This document shows, piece after piece, positions 33,845 to 44,085 of a stretch of 64,000 nucleotides of DNA. This stretch comes from Gymnothorax reevesii. Taxonomy: Eukaryota; Chordata; Actinopteri; Anguilliformes; Muraenidae. Within the stretch, counting starts at the first letter, position 1. Every line of letters starts with the position of its first letter. The stretch is from NCBI GenBank assembly GCA_029721435.1, contig CM056573.1, forward strand, positions 125,575,447 to 125,639,446. The letters are read 5' to 3'. Made by a program: the position numbers and the translations under genes. The notes below the pieces were generated by a model. That model ran no database searches. It saw only the letters and a program-made list of their open reading frames with translations, and was not told the DNA's origin.

Positions 33845-34844
33845 GACGACCGTGTATCTAAATGTTTGGGTCAGTGGCGGTTGCTCCACCGTCTCCTTGT
33901 CCGAGTGCAGGGGTGAGGTGTGGCAGGGAGTCAGTGAACTCTTCAGCGGCTTTAGGAGAGTCAAACATCTACTTCTCGCCCTTGTATTGCATTTTCATCC
34001 TTGCAGGATAAATGAGACATGGCTCCAAACCCATGGCTTTTGCCTTCTTCATGGCAGAGCTGAAGCTACTTCTTCTTGCTGTAGTGACTGGACTGAAATT
34101 GGGCAAGAAAAGGTGCGTAGTGGTGGGTGCCGCGGTGACAGGGGGTGAGGTAGCTCTGAAGGTACATATTTCACTGGGTAAACTCTGCTTGCACCGGTGA
34201 GAATAGCTGACCTTGCCAGCGAAGCAGTCAAAAAAAGAGGGTACATGGCTTGGTGGATTTACCCAGGGTGGAATTAGCCTCTCCATCATACACACGATGT
34301 GCCCGCTCTATGTCACTATTTTGTCCCGTCAGTGATGGAATTCACCTGGGAGATTATTTTTGAGATAGCCAATTGTATCTGAACGTTTCAGATAAGCCAA
34401 CTAGTCTTTTATTGTTTCTGCGGCCCCTGTCCTCACGGTCTGTCGACTTTGTGGTGAGTTGGTCGAGCTGAGTCCTTAACTCGATAACCGATCGTCTGTC
34501 CTCTCGTGCAGCTGCCTGCACAGAGTCCACTCGGTCTTGGGTCCTTTTCGCTGCCGTAGCTACTTTTTTAAATTCACCGCTCATCTCCTTCACCGCTTCA
34601 TTAGACTTTTTCATATTTCTGTTCGTAAGTCACATAGCGTCAGAACTAAGAGAGAATCAACCGCTTCTTTAACTGCTGAAGCCACGACCCAATCTAGAGC
34701 AAGTTGTTGTTCTTTGAGGGCTAACTTAGCAATAGCGATATCCAGTTCTTCCTTAAAGGTAGCAGAGTCCTTAAATTTATTTTTCTTTAAAGGTGATTGT
34801 CCAAACTCCCTCTTTCGAGTGTCTTTGGTTGTGGAAGTGTCCAT
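33845..34844 (-). pseudogene. L1/Tx1 ORF1 (coiled coil and RNA-binding domain)
   Basis: The minus-strand frame opens at 34844 with MDTSTTKDTRKREFGQSPLK. A predicted coiled-coil region follows (SNEAVKEMSGEFKKVATAAK..., to about 34400), ending in DREDRGRRNNKRLVGLSE. That is the usual junction between the coiled coil and the RRM-like domain of ORF1 proteins. Downstream in other frames are IERAHRVYDGEAN (about 34300), KKAKAMGLEPCLIYPARMKM and DSPKAAEEFTDSL. The product normally binds element RNA as a trimer. Shifts near 34615, 34350 and 33960 and diverged central residues indicate inactivation. Confidence 0.75.
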
Positions 34845-35002
34845 AATTGAATAGATGTGGAAATAATCGAAACACGTGCAGGATTAATGATAAAATATGA
34901 CTTTGAGTGCAGAGGCAAATATTAAGCTGGCATCTCTGTCGATGGGTCACGTGATCCCCCACTGGCAGCCTTTTTGAAACCTTTTTTGTATTTTGAAAAT
35001 TT

Positions 35003-35474
35003 GAACAAGCTTCCAATCCTAAACCATTGTCCACAATTGGGATAGAGTTGAAGTCAGCTTTATTTTATCCTGTTAACCAGTTCCAGTTTTCAAGAACAAG
35101 CTCCAGGACTGGGACTGTGTTCTTTTGAACCCTTGCATGTTTCCTTTCTTTATCAAGTTTGTCGGAGCAAGCTTCTAACCTTGAGCTGGGGCCAGGACTA
35201 GGCCAAAATTCCTCTCCAGCATGAACCTCTTTGTGGCCAACTCAAGGCTGGCAAGAGCTTCAACATTTGGCAGCACACCGGCTGCCACTGGCCAGTGACA
35301 GCAGCCAAACATCGCCTACTACATCTGTACTGAGCTGTTCCTCTTCCTCCGTGGGGTTCCGTCCTCGTCTATCTTCTCTGAGGCTCCGTCCACGTCATTA
35401 CCGTATTATTGCCAATAAATTACCAGTTGTATTGCAAGTCTGTCTCCGCAGTTGATTCTTGGTCTGGACCATAA
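35003..35474 (+). mobile_element. LTR-like element, copy B
   Basis: Same family as 11886-12320. Three related blocks start GAACAAGCTTCCAATCC (35003), GAACAAGCTCCAGGACTGGG (35093) and GAGCAAGCTTCTAACC (35165). A CAATAAA lies at 35412 and the end reads TTGATTCTTGGTCTGGACCA followed by TAA. It abuts the 5' end of the minus-strand LINE. No coding capacity. Confidence 0.6.
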
Positions 35475-37269
35475 AAAAAATTCACCTTTTCATTTTTCTT
35501 TGAGAATGCTATCATTTTGACTGCGGTAGACAGCCATCATTTTGACCCTAATCAATAATCTCCTCATCGTGCCCACTGTCTTTCTGCTTTCTATTTCATT
35601 GGCTCAATATTATATTTTTGATTTGTTATCACAAAGGAGACTAGATGCGATAGTCGTGAAGTTGTTCCTGGCCCCTTGAGGGCACAATCTGGGCACTGCG
35701 GAAATTCACTGCCGATTGGAAGCTTTAAGTAAACCTAACAAAGTCTAAAGTAGCTTGCTGGTGATTACGTCGCCTAGCAACGCACCACAAGAAATACACT
35801 CTTTATTTCTTCTATATATGATGCCTATAAAAAAGGGCCATTGTTCACTTACCTTTTAAATCTCAAAATATTTTGGTCACAAAAGATTTTTTTTCTTTTC
35901 ACAATTTTTTTTTAAATTTTTGTGTAGTGCATAACTAAATATAAAACAGCTGCTGTCCATTTTACACCATCTAAGGAAAAAATAAATATTTTCTGATAGT
36001 AGATACCTCTACCTACGGCAATAGTAACACCTTACAGCATGTACATTCCTCAACCAGGGGGTGATTGGTGCGCTAAGAAAGTGTTAGTAGTGTGTGTGTG
36101 CATGCGTGTGGGCATGTGTGCGTGCGCACGTCTATGTGTGGGTGTGAGTGTGTGTGTGTGTGTGTGTGGGAATCTATCTGAACAAGTGTTTTTGAGCATT
36201 GAGCATGTTTAAATAAAAAATTCTAATTATTCTCAGTGAAGTATCTGCCATGTTTAAGGTAATTTTAACAACATCCTTGACCTTGCTTCTAATAAAATAT
36301 TAGTTAGCATTGTGTAACTCACTGTTCACGTGGAATATCCATCTAATTAACTGTTACTTGTGTCAAACCTGCCATTATGCTCACTTTGCATGTAAACATT
36401 ATATTATACAGTTTAACCACCATCCTAAAAAAGTGGGCACATCATGGTAAAAGTAAATTAAATAAAAAACGAGTGATTTGAAAAGTTCTTTCTTCCTCTA
36501 TTACTGTCTTTTAAAAATATATCAAAGCACATTATTTGATGTACTAAGGGGCAATTCACCAATAATGACACAAATTATCAAACCGGACCTTGAGGTATTT
36601 GTGTAGTTATCAACCCCATGGCTTCCCTTGGCATTTACTGTCAAGACAACAGCTAACTCAATGAACTGCACTAACTCACTCCTCCAGACATGCACTCAAC
36701 CCCAAGCAGATCTATGACCTACAGCTGTCACAGATAGAAGGCTGGTTGTGATGACAACGTTGGCAGTTTATTCTGTGCACAAGTGGGCTACAAAAAGGCC
36801 AAAGCTAGAGGCATAATTTTTCACCATTTCTTTGCAGTACGGGCGGTAGAAAAGCGATTGGCCACTGCAAATCACATCATACAATAAAGTAGACATGCGT
36901 ACAGATACAGTAAGTAGGCAACTGTAAGAGTTTGGAGTGAGCATTTTGTTCTTGAGGACTATGACAGAGATGTCCAATCAGAATTACTGGGCTGTCCTCC
37001 TAAATATATTCTGAGGGATGCGGCCATCCCTCCATTTTCTGACCCAACGTCAGAAAACGTCAATTAAGACTCACTTTTGCCCTCAAAAACTACGCTGTAG
37101 AAAAGGGGGTGACCGACGCAGTTGCAGGTCAGAGAACTCGTTGTTTTCTCATGAATGTGGCGATTTGGTGTAAATTTCTGGATTGGGTACATTTTCCACT
37201 TGCTAAGCTCCAGCAAACTCACTGCCTGAATGTAACCGTTAAATGTAAAATTAATGCATTGTTTCCTGG

Positions 37270-37270
<1 letters not shown>
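35475..37270. other. No gene seen
   Basis: AT-rich, mainly unique sequence. A TG-rich microsatellite is at 36094-36168. No coding frame, RNA gene or further element could be supported. Confidence 0.5.
36094..36168 (+). repeat. (TG)n microsatellite, interrupted
   Basis: TGTG units with GCA and CG interruptions, ending in a pure run at 36150-36167. Confidence 0.9.

Positions 37271-37321
<51 letters not shown>
37271..37321 (+). repeat. (TA)n microsatellite, left flank of the gypsy insertion
   Basis: About 25 TA units run to the left LTR. A shorter TA run follows the right LTR (43239-43262), so the retrotransposon inserted in a TA array. Confidence 0.95.
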
Positions 37322-37323
<2 letters not shown>

Positions 37324-37684
37324 TGTAACGCGTGGCTGGTGAGAATGGATTGTGGGGGAATGGTTGGGAAATGTGTTTATAAATGTGTTGGGGCTGTTAT
37401 GAGGGAGATGCCGTGTGGGGGTTTTGTTAATTGTACGGGGTGGGAACCCTTACGGTGTAGAGATTCCTATGGGGAATAAGGGGGAGGGGACACCGGAAAG
37501 AGGAGGAGTTATTTGGCCTGGGGTTGTTTTGGCTGAAGCGGGAGATCGCGGCATTCTCAACCTCGAGAGGGTTACCTGCTTGTGAGCCAGAAGGCAGGCG
37601 AATAAATCTGGGCCAGTTCGGCTAGCAAATTGAACACCGTATACGCTCCTTCTTTAGTCGCTTAGCTGCTACCGCCGCGCTACA
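37324..37684 (+). repeat. 5' LTR of the gypsy element
   Basis: Starts TGTAACGCGTGG and ends CCGCGCTACA. A TTTATAAA box lies near 37376 and AATAAA near 37600. It matches the 3' LTR over its full 361 bp except for four substitutions (G/C, G/A, C/G, A/C, left versus right). Confidence 0.97.
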
Positions 37685-37685
37685 T

Positions 37686-37700
37686 TGGTGTCAGAAGTGG
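37686..37700 (+). other. Primer binding site complementary to tRNA-Leu 3' end
   Basis: TGGTGTCAGAAGTGG begins one base after the LTR. It is complementary to CCACTTCTGACACCA, the 3' end expected of a mature leucine tRNA including CCA. This would prime minus-strand synthesis. Confidence 0.75.
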
Positions 37701-37753
37701 TTCTTTAACCCACGGACCAGCAGCTAAGTGGCTATAACTTACCCGCGGATAGC

Positions 37754-38401
37754 ATGGACGTCACCGCAGAGGCCGCTGCGTTGTTAACACCACCGCAGTC
37801 CAGAGGAGAGACGGCTGGTGCGCAGGAGCATGATAGCAGGGTGCTAACGGAGGAAAGGGATAATGTTGGGGGCTATTCCCCCGCGGAACTGGGCAGTCTG
37901 CGGAAGGTAGGACAACCCAAAATGTGCAATGAGCCCCCCGGTTACGTCAAACAAAAGCTATCCGTGGTGGAGCGGGAGAAAGCAATGCTCAAGCACTGGT
38001 GCAGATCACTGTATAGAGAAATGCTTGAGGAAGAGAAACGCGCCGTATGTAATCCTAAAGCTGAACCGCGCGGGCATGTTGCGTTTTCAGGAACGCCAGC
38101 TACTGTCTGTGCTAAGCCTGTAATGAACCCTGAATCCCCCGTTCGTGTTGACGCTGTGGCGGGGCCTCTGTTGGCACTTAATAATAATGGGGCTGGCCGG
38201 GTTATAGAGGGACTGAACACGGGGAAGGCGAGCATCAGCCCACCCTTGCATGAGAGCCTTATGGATTGCGTAGCAGAGCCCGCGCTCTCCGAAGAATGGG
38301 CGCAGAGCATACGCACGTCCGCCGGGTATTCCCCGCCCCCCCCGATGTTTCGGCGCCAAGAAACTTGCAGTACTTTCCTGATCAGGCTGCTGCGCTGGTG
38401 A
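37754..38401 (+). pseudogene. gag: gag, N-terminal part
   Basis: The first ATG after the primer site (37754) opens a frame of 215 residues. The part up to about residue 195 is a proline/glutamate-rich N-terminal extension without a domain I recognise. The frame departs at the run of eight C at 38336-38343, after which the gag core continues in another frame. Only the first 195 or so residues belong to the polyprotein. The break may be a mutation, a sequencing error in the homopolymer, or less likely a ribosomal frameshift site. Confidence 0.75.
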
Positions 38402-39186
38402 ACATTATCACTTCCGCATTCCGTGAGCAAGTTCCAATGCAAGCTGCCGCCCCCAATCGGCTGCGGGTTAGTGTGACGGTGAGCAAGTATGATGGCACAA
38501 CAGAGTGGGAATTATACTGGAAACAGTTTCAGCTCATCGCTCAGGCTAATCAGTGGGCCGAAGCAGAGATGGCTGTGCAGCTGATTGCTGCATTGGAGGG
38601 GGATGCCTGCCGCGTGCTGTTTGATGTGTCCGTCGCTGAGATGACTGATCCCCAAGCCATTGCCAGGGCGATTGAGAGACAATTTGGTGACCCCACCCTC
38701 CCATCAGCGGCCAGACGGATATTCAATGAGAGGAAGCGGAAGCCCGGTGAACGGCTGGGAGTGTATGCCGCAGAGCTGCGCCACCTGGCTCAGAAGGCAT
38801 TCCCTGAGTTCACTGAAGAGCACCGCTGCATGCTGGCGAAGGAGGCGTTCATCAGTGGTCTGACCCCCCACGCCCTGAGACTGCAGGTGCGCCTCGCCAA
38901 CCCGCCTTCCTGGGAGAAGGTGCTCGAATACGCGCAGGAAGTGGAGCAGATTCTGGCGGAAGGGGCGGAACCGAGCGCTGCGCGGGCTACTTCTGCGCGC
39001 TCTGTGCGCCCACCAGCACTAGGGGAGCGCCTTCCCCCTAGACCCCCAGTTTGTTGGAACTGTGGGCTGAGAGGCCACACCCAGTACCGCTGCCCCAACC
39101 CTTGTGACCCCGCCCCCAACCATGCCCCTGGAACCGCCCTCAGTGCGCCACATCCCCCGCAGGGAAACGCAGCAGGAACGGCGTAG
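38344..39186 (+). CDS. gag: gag core: capsid-like domain and CCHC zinc knuckle
   Basis: This forms the virus-like particle and packages element RNA. The frame holds a retrotransposon gag domain (SKYDGTTEWELYWKQFQLIA, then AEMAVQLIAALEGDA and ERQFGDP, and MLAKEAFISGL). A nucleocapsid knuckle CWNCGLRGHTQYRC (C-x2-C-x4-H-x4-C) lies at about 39055-39096. It ends at a TAG at 39184-39186. It continues the 37754 frame after the C-run. The domain order and length (about 480 residues in total) are normal for gypsy elements of this kind. Confidence 0.88.
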   Translation, partial: DVSAPRNLQYFPDQAAALVNIITSAFREQVPMQAAAPNRLRVSVTVSKYDGTTEWELYWKQFQLIAQANQWAEAEMAVQLIAALEGDACRVLFDVSVAEMTDPQAIARAIERQFGDPTLPSAARRIFNERKRKPGERLGVYAAELRHLAQKAFPEFTEEHRCMLAKEAFISGLTPHALRLQVRLANPPSWEKVLEYAQEVEQILAEGAEPSAARATSARSVRPPALGERLPPRPPVCWNCGLRGHTQYRCPNPCDPAPNHAPGTALSAPHPPQGNAAGTA

Positions 39187-39719
39187 AGGGGAGTGACGCT
39201 GTTCCGGGCCCCGGATCTCCCCTTTGGCTTGCGGTGAATCATTCGGTCAGGGAGGTGGGCACACCAATGCCCTGCCGATTGCCCCACGACTGCCACCTGT
39301 TGGCAGAAATTGAAGGTAACTTTGTTGAAGCCCTGATTGATACAGGTTCATGTGTCACTCTCATCCATCCTACACTGCTGGGGGACAACCGACCTCTCTT
39401 GCCTACCGACCTCCGCCTGCTGTCAGTCACAGGTGAACAGGCCACTGTGCTGGGGGGTTGTGCAGTGACTGTTAAAGTGGGGGGTTATAACGTAACACAC
39501 TGGGTTTGGGTGGCTGATATTCCTGAACCATGTCTTCTGGGGCTAGACTTTTTGGTTGCAGCTAGATGCGAATTGAATCTGAATATGGGGACAGTATCAC
39601 TGTTTGGGGGCCCCTTGTCCCCTGAGACGCACACAGTGGCCGCTGGAGCGCCTCTCAGGTACTCGCTGTCCGGGGGTCATAGACCCACCGGTTCCCCTTT
39701 TCCCCCCCTCCCAACCTAA
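39187..39719 (+). CDS. pro: Retropepsin-type aspartic protease region
   Basis: This would cleave the gag and pol precursors. The frame carries EALIDTGSCVTLIHPTLL with the catalytic DTGS at 39338-39349, then a flap-like stretch and LLGLDFLVAARCELN, the usual second hydrophobic block. The first Met (39234) is probably not a start; expression would come by readthrough or frameshift from gag. The frame stops at about 39717-39719. Reverse transcriptase is in another frame from about 39604-39680 onward, so a shift separates the two. Confidence 0.85.
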
Positions 39720-42700
39720 TGCTGCTGCTCTAGCTTACAGTGTGACAGCTACCAGGGAACAGGAAGAGGAAACGACGATCCGGGCGGTGATGGATCAGAA
39801 CAGCGAGGGGCTGACAGCCCGGCAGCGGAGCGATCTCTGGTATGTCCTGCATGAGTGCAGGACTGCCTTTGCCACATCCCCCACGGACCTCGGCCGTACC
39901 CACCTGCTGGAGCACCACATTGATACTGGCGATGCCCGCCCCATCCGCCAGCGCCCCCGCAGGATCCCAGTGAAACGACAGGCCGCTGCCCGAGACTGCT
40001 TGGCGGAGATGAGGGCAGCGGGGGTTATAGAACCCTCAGACAGCCCATGGCTGTCACCGGTGGTGATAGTGCTAAAAAAAGATTCGTCACTGAGATTCTG
40101 TGTTGATATGCGTGCCCTGAACGACGCCACGGTGAAGGACGCGTATCCCCTGCCGCGAGTGGATGAGGCCCTGGACAAGGTGAGGGGCTCGGCCTGGTTC
40201 TCCTCCCTTGACTTGTGAAGCGGCTACTGGCAGGTGCCGCTGTCAGCTGAGTCACGCCCCAAAACGGCCTTCTCTACGGGGGAGGGGCTGTGGCAGTTCA
40301 CCGTTCTACCCTTCGGGTTGTGCAATGCCCCGGCCACCTTTGAGAGGCTGATTGAGAGGGTGTTGGCGGATGTCCCCAGAGAGAACGTGCAGGTCTACTT
40401 GGATGATGTGCTGATCCACGCTCCCGATTTCGACACTGCCCTGAGTTCTCTCCGCCTGGTCATCACCCGGATCATGGAAGCCGGGTTGAAATTGCACCCG
40501 GACAAGTGCAAACTGTTGCGGCGGGAAATCACCTTCCTGGGTCACCAGGTGAGCGGGGCTGGGGTGGCCGCCATGGAGGGGAAGGTCGAGGCAGTGCGGG
40601 GCTGGCCGGTCCCCCGCAACTGATCTGAATTGCGCTCTTTTCTGGGCCTGGCCTCATATTACCGCCGGTTTGTTCAGGGGTTTGCCACAATAGCCGCGCC
40701 ACTCAACCACCTGACCAGCGGAAAAGTCTGCTTTGAGTGGGGCCCAGAACAACAGCAGGCATTCCTGGCGCTCAAAGAAGCCCTCTGCCGAGCGCCCGTC
40801 CTGGCAGTACCTGATCTAGAGGGGGAGCTGGTCCTGGACACTGACGCCAGCAATGAGGGCATAGGGGCGGTTCTAGCCCAGGCTGCCCCCAACGGGGAAC
40901 AGGTTATCGCTTACTATAGCAGGGCACTCTCCAAGCCAGAACGCAACTACTGTGTCACCCGGCGTGAGCTGCTAGCCGTGGTGGAGGCCGTCAAGCACTT
41001 CAGGTACTACCTGTGCGGCTTGAAGTTCGAGATCCGGACAGACCATGCCTCACTCAGGTGGCTGCTGTCGTTCCGCGAACCAGAAGGGCAGGTGGCCCGC
41101 TGGATCGAACAGCTCCAGGAGTACAACTTCACGATCGTGCATCGAAACGGGGGGAACCACGGCAACGCGGATGGCCTGTCCAGACGGCCATGCAGGCCGG
41201 ACTGTGCCCACTGCAGCCGCATTGAGGCGCGGGAGCCCGAAGCAGGGAAGGCCTGGGGGGAGCGATGCATGGCACTCCGGCTGGAGGAGACAGCTGACTG
41301 GTCTAAAGACCAGAGAGAAGACATGGATCTGAGCAAGGTAATTCGCTGGTTGGAAGGGGGCAGGAGGCCCGAGTGGCCGGAGGTTGCAGCGGAGGGGCCC
41401 GTTTTGAAAGGCTTGTGGGCTCAGTGGGAAGGGCTGCTGATCCGGGACGGGGTGCTGTGGAGGCGGTGGAAGGAGCCGACGTCCGGCTGGGACAGATGGC
41501 AGGTGTTGGTCCCTGAGCGCCGGCGGGCGGAGGTGTTGAAAGCGAACCACGGCCAGCCGGGGGTGGGACATTTCGGTGTGAACAAAACATTGCACCGAAT
41601 ACGCCAGTCATTCTACTGGGTTACTTGCCGGCGTGATGTTCAGATGTTCTGCCGCCAGTGCGACCCCTGCACGGCCCGCAAGGGGCCGGCCGACCAAAGC
41701 AGGGCTCCGCTCCAGCAATACAGAGTGGGGGCCCCCATGGAGCGCGTCGCCGTCGATATCCTGGGACCGTTCCCCCGCACTCCCAGGGGGAACCGATTCG
41801 TTGTAGTTGCTATGGACTATTTCTCCAAATGGCCGGAGGCCTATGCCGTGCCGGACCAGGAGGCAGCGACAGTGTGTGAGGCTCTCATCGAGGGCATGTT
41901 CAGCAGATTCGGGGTTCCGGTGGAGCTGCACTCTGACCAGGGGTGCAACTTTGAGTCCCAGCTATTTGCAGAGATGTGCAGGCAGCTATCCATTCACAAG
42001 ACACGCACCACACCCTTAAGGCCACAGAGCGATGGCTTGGTAGAGCGTTTTAACCGGACACTAGGGGCACAGCTGGCGGTGGTGGTTAGCACTGACCAGA
42101 AGGATTGGGACCTGAAGCTGCCCCTCATTCTGCTAGCCTACCGTTCCGCAACACAGGAAACCACGGGCTGCACCCCTGCCCTGCTAATGTTCGGCCGAGA
42201 ACTACGGACACCCCCGTCCCTTGCCTTTGGGCTTCCCCCGGACACAGCAGCGACCCCGGCAGGGCCAGAGTATGCGCAACGGCTACAACAGAGACTGGAG
42301 GCGGCACATTCCTTCGCCAGGCAGCATGCTGAGTCTGCTGGGGCGAGACAAAAAAGGGCCTACGATCAGTATTCGAAGGGGCCACACTTTGAGGCCGGCG
42401 ATCTGGTGTGGGTTTACGGCCCCAAAAGGAGGAAGGGGAGGTCTCCGAAATTACAGAGTGCCTGGACGGGGCCTTGTGCTGTGCTGGAGCGGCTGGGTGA
42501 GGTGACCTACAGGGTGAGGCTTGCACCATGTGGGCGGGCAGTGGTGTTGCACCGCGACCGGCTGGCGCCGTACAGGGGTACGGCCACCTTCGGCAGATCT
42601 CCGGCGAGGTCGCCGGACAACTCCCCGCCTCTGCCCCAGGTGCGGGCCACCAGCCGCCCAGAGTTCCAGGGACGGGAAGCCTCGATAGCGACTGATAGCC

Positions 42701-42864
42701 CCCCACCTCGGCCTCTAGTGCGGGCCGCCAGTCCCGCGGGTCGACCAGGACTGGGGGAGACAACTGCTCCCTGGGGAGGAGCACAGCGGCCTCTCAGGTC
42801 GCGCAGATTGCCACGGCGTTTTCTTGACTTTGAGATGAAGCGCCTCGGGGTCGAGGACTTGTGA
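39680..42864 (+). pseudogene. pol: pol: reverse transcriptase, RNase H and integrase, two in-frame TGA codons
   Basis: One frame codes for the whole enzyme block. Reverse transcriptase: VIEPSDSPWLSPVVIVLKKD, VDMRALND, a TGA at 40216-40218 right after motif A (SSLDL), LPFGLCNAPATF and the catalytic YLDD at 40396-40407. A second TGA falls at 40621-40623. In the 744 residues after 40630, RNase H has acidic residues near 70, 113, 138 and 181. The integrase zinc finger (H307, H314, C341, C344) precedes D376, D436 and E472, with 35 residues between the last two. A GPY/F-like module near 590-640 (AWTGPCAVLERL) follows, and the stop is TGA at 42862-42864. All catalytic residues are present; only the stops and the protease junction break it. 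Confidence 0.93.
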
Positions 42865-42877
42865 GAAGGGGGGGCAG
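42862..42877 (+). promoter_or_regulatory. Polypurine tract
   Basis: TGAGAAGGGGGGGCAG lies immediately before the 3' LTR. It would prime plus-strand synthesis. Confidence 0.85.
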
Positions 42878-43238
42878 TGTAACGCGTGGCTGGTGAGAAT
42901 GGATTGTGGGGGAATGGTTGGGAAATGTGTTTATAAATGTGTTCGGGCTGTTATGAGGGAGATGCCGTGTAGGGGTTTTGTTAATTGTACGGGGTGGGAA
43001 CCCTTACGGTGTAGAGATTCCTATGGGGAATAAGGGGGAGGGGACACCGGAAAGAGGAGGAGTTATTTGGCCTGGGGTTGTTTTGGCTGAAGCGGGAGAT
43101 CGCGGCATTCTCAACCTCGAGAGGGTTAGCTGCTTGTGAGCCAGAAGGCAGGCGAATAAATCTGGGCCAGTTCGGCTAGCAAATTGAACACCGTATCCGC
43201 TCCTTCTTTAGTCGCTTAGCTGCTACCGCCGCGCTACA
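42878..43238 (+). repeat. 3' LTR of the gypsy element
   Basis: 361 bp, starting TGTAACGCGTGG and ending CCGCGCTACA, equal in length to the 5' LTR. The flanking bases are ATCT-like on the left and ATAT on the right, inside a TA array, so the 4-5 bp duplication cannot be resolved. Confidence 0.97.
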
Positions 43239-43279
43239 ATATTATATATATATATATATATATCTGTTGTAAACATTGC

Positions 43280-43356
43280 AGTTAAAATAACTGGGAAAAA
43301 TGTGCTGGTTAAATTAACTGGCAAAAAAGGTGCAAGTTCATTACAGTGTACAATTG
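43280..43356 (+). repeat. Copy of the AACTGGCAAAAAAGGTG repeat
   Basis: CAGTTAAAATAACTGG, a related GGTTAAATTAACTGG, and GCAAAAAAGGTGCAAGTT occur here. The same motif hosts the SINE at 19.77 kb. It probably derives from a small dispersed DNA element common in fish. Confidence 0.5.
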
Positions 43357-43698
43357 TGAGCTTATGTTAACGTTACTTGACAGGAATGGAGCTGACCGTG
43401 CTAAAACAGGGTTATGGTTAAAGTGGCCCTTCTGCAAGAAAATGGACTTTTCTGTTGGTATTTGAATATCGTAGGCCCATAATCAGTTTGTGACATGTGT
43501 GGTTCTTGAACTCAAACACCACTTGTAGTAATGGTTTTTGCAAATAAAAGGAAATTGGCAGAGAATTTACGCCAAAAAAATGTGTTGCGCGCAAATTGAA
43601 TATTCATGTTCTTGCCGGTTCTCGCCCACGCTGGAGTGTAACGCCCAGACAAAGATTCGAGCAACGTGCAAACTGTCAGTGTCATCCACAGTCTATGG

Positions 43699-43830
43699 CA
43701 GGGGTCGGAAATCCGTGGCTCCGGATCCCTTCTATCTACAGAGGCTCCCTGTAGCTTTGAAAAAAATTAATAACGGCTATTTTTTTATATTTTTTCTTTC
43801 AATCAAAATATTGCTTATTTTGTAGATCAG
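43699..43830 (+). repeat. hAT-type terminus fragment
   Basis: CAGGGGTCGGAAATCCGTGG followed by CTCCGGATCC resembles the CAGGGGTCGGCAACCC...GGCTCCGGAGCC ends of hAT elements known in vertebrates. Its partner end was not found. Confidence 0.45.
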
Positions 43831-44085
43831 GGTGATACTGTGACACTGAAAAAAAGCGTTTAATAGGCTATTTGCGACCCCGCCCGTGAAAACCCGGCTA
43901 TACTCGCCTGATCTAAATTTTGAGATACAGACCGTCAAGTAGTCCCAGTGATAAAAAATGACAAAAATATGAAATGTGAGTTTATTGCTGCGAATTATAG
44001 ATCTTATATTGGGGTTTCAAAATGAAGTGTTTAAAAATTAATTTCTAACATCATACATATTCAAATTAATGAATTTATTGGCACT

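Larger units (their letters stand above)
28173..35000 (-). mobile_element. Nearly full-length L1/Tx1 LINE, decayed, with several insertions
   Basis: The minus-strand element has ORF1 at 34844-33845 and ORF2 from about 33290 to 28173. A 5' leader of about 150 bp has GGGGGATCACGTGACCC near 34962-34946. Net of the insertions at 28375-28765, 29715-30243 and 32370-32788, about 5.4 kb remain, the normal size for this clade. ORF2 resembles the element at 1-4020 in layout. Its 3' boundary is uncertain. Confidence 0.85.
37324..43238 (+). mobile_element. Ty3/gypsy LTR retrotransposon, complete structure, recent
   Basis: A 5915-bp element with 361-bp LTRs, a tRNA-Leu-type primer binding site and gag. 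Protease, reverse transcriptase, RNase H and integrase follow in Ty3/gypsy order (integrase after RNase H), then a polypurine tract. There is no envelope-like frame. The two LTRs differ at four positions by eye, so insertion was recent. Coding is interrupted by a frame change in gag, another between protease and reverse transcriptase, and two in-frame TGA codons in pol. The base composition is more GC-rich than the surroundings. Confidence 0.96.

Noticed and set aside
38790..39296. 168-codon minus-strand open frame
   Set aside because: Antisense to gag, no domain.
40216..40623. Selenocysteine or stop-readthrough use of TGA in pol
   Set aside because: No supporting structure seen; single-base decay explains both codons.
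42125..42784. 219-codon minus-strand open frame
   Set aside because: Antisense to the integrase end of the gypsy element; GC-rich DNA leaves long shadow frames.
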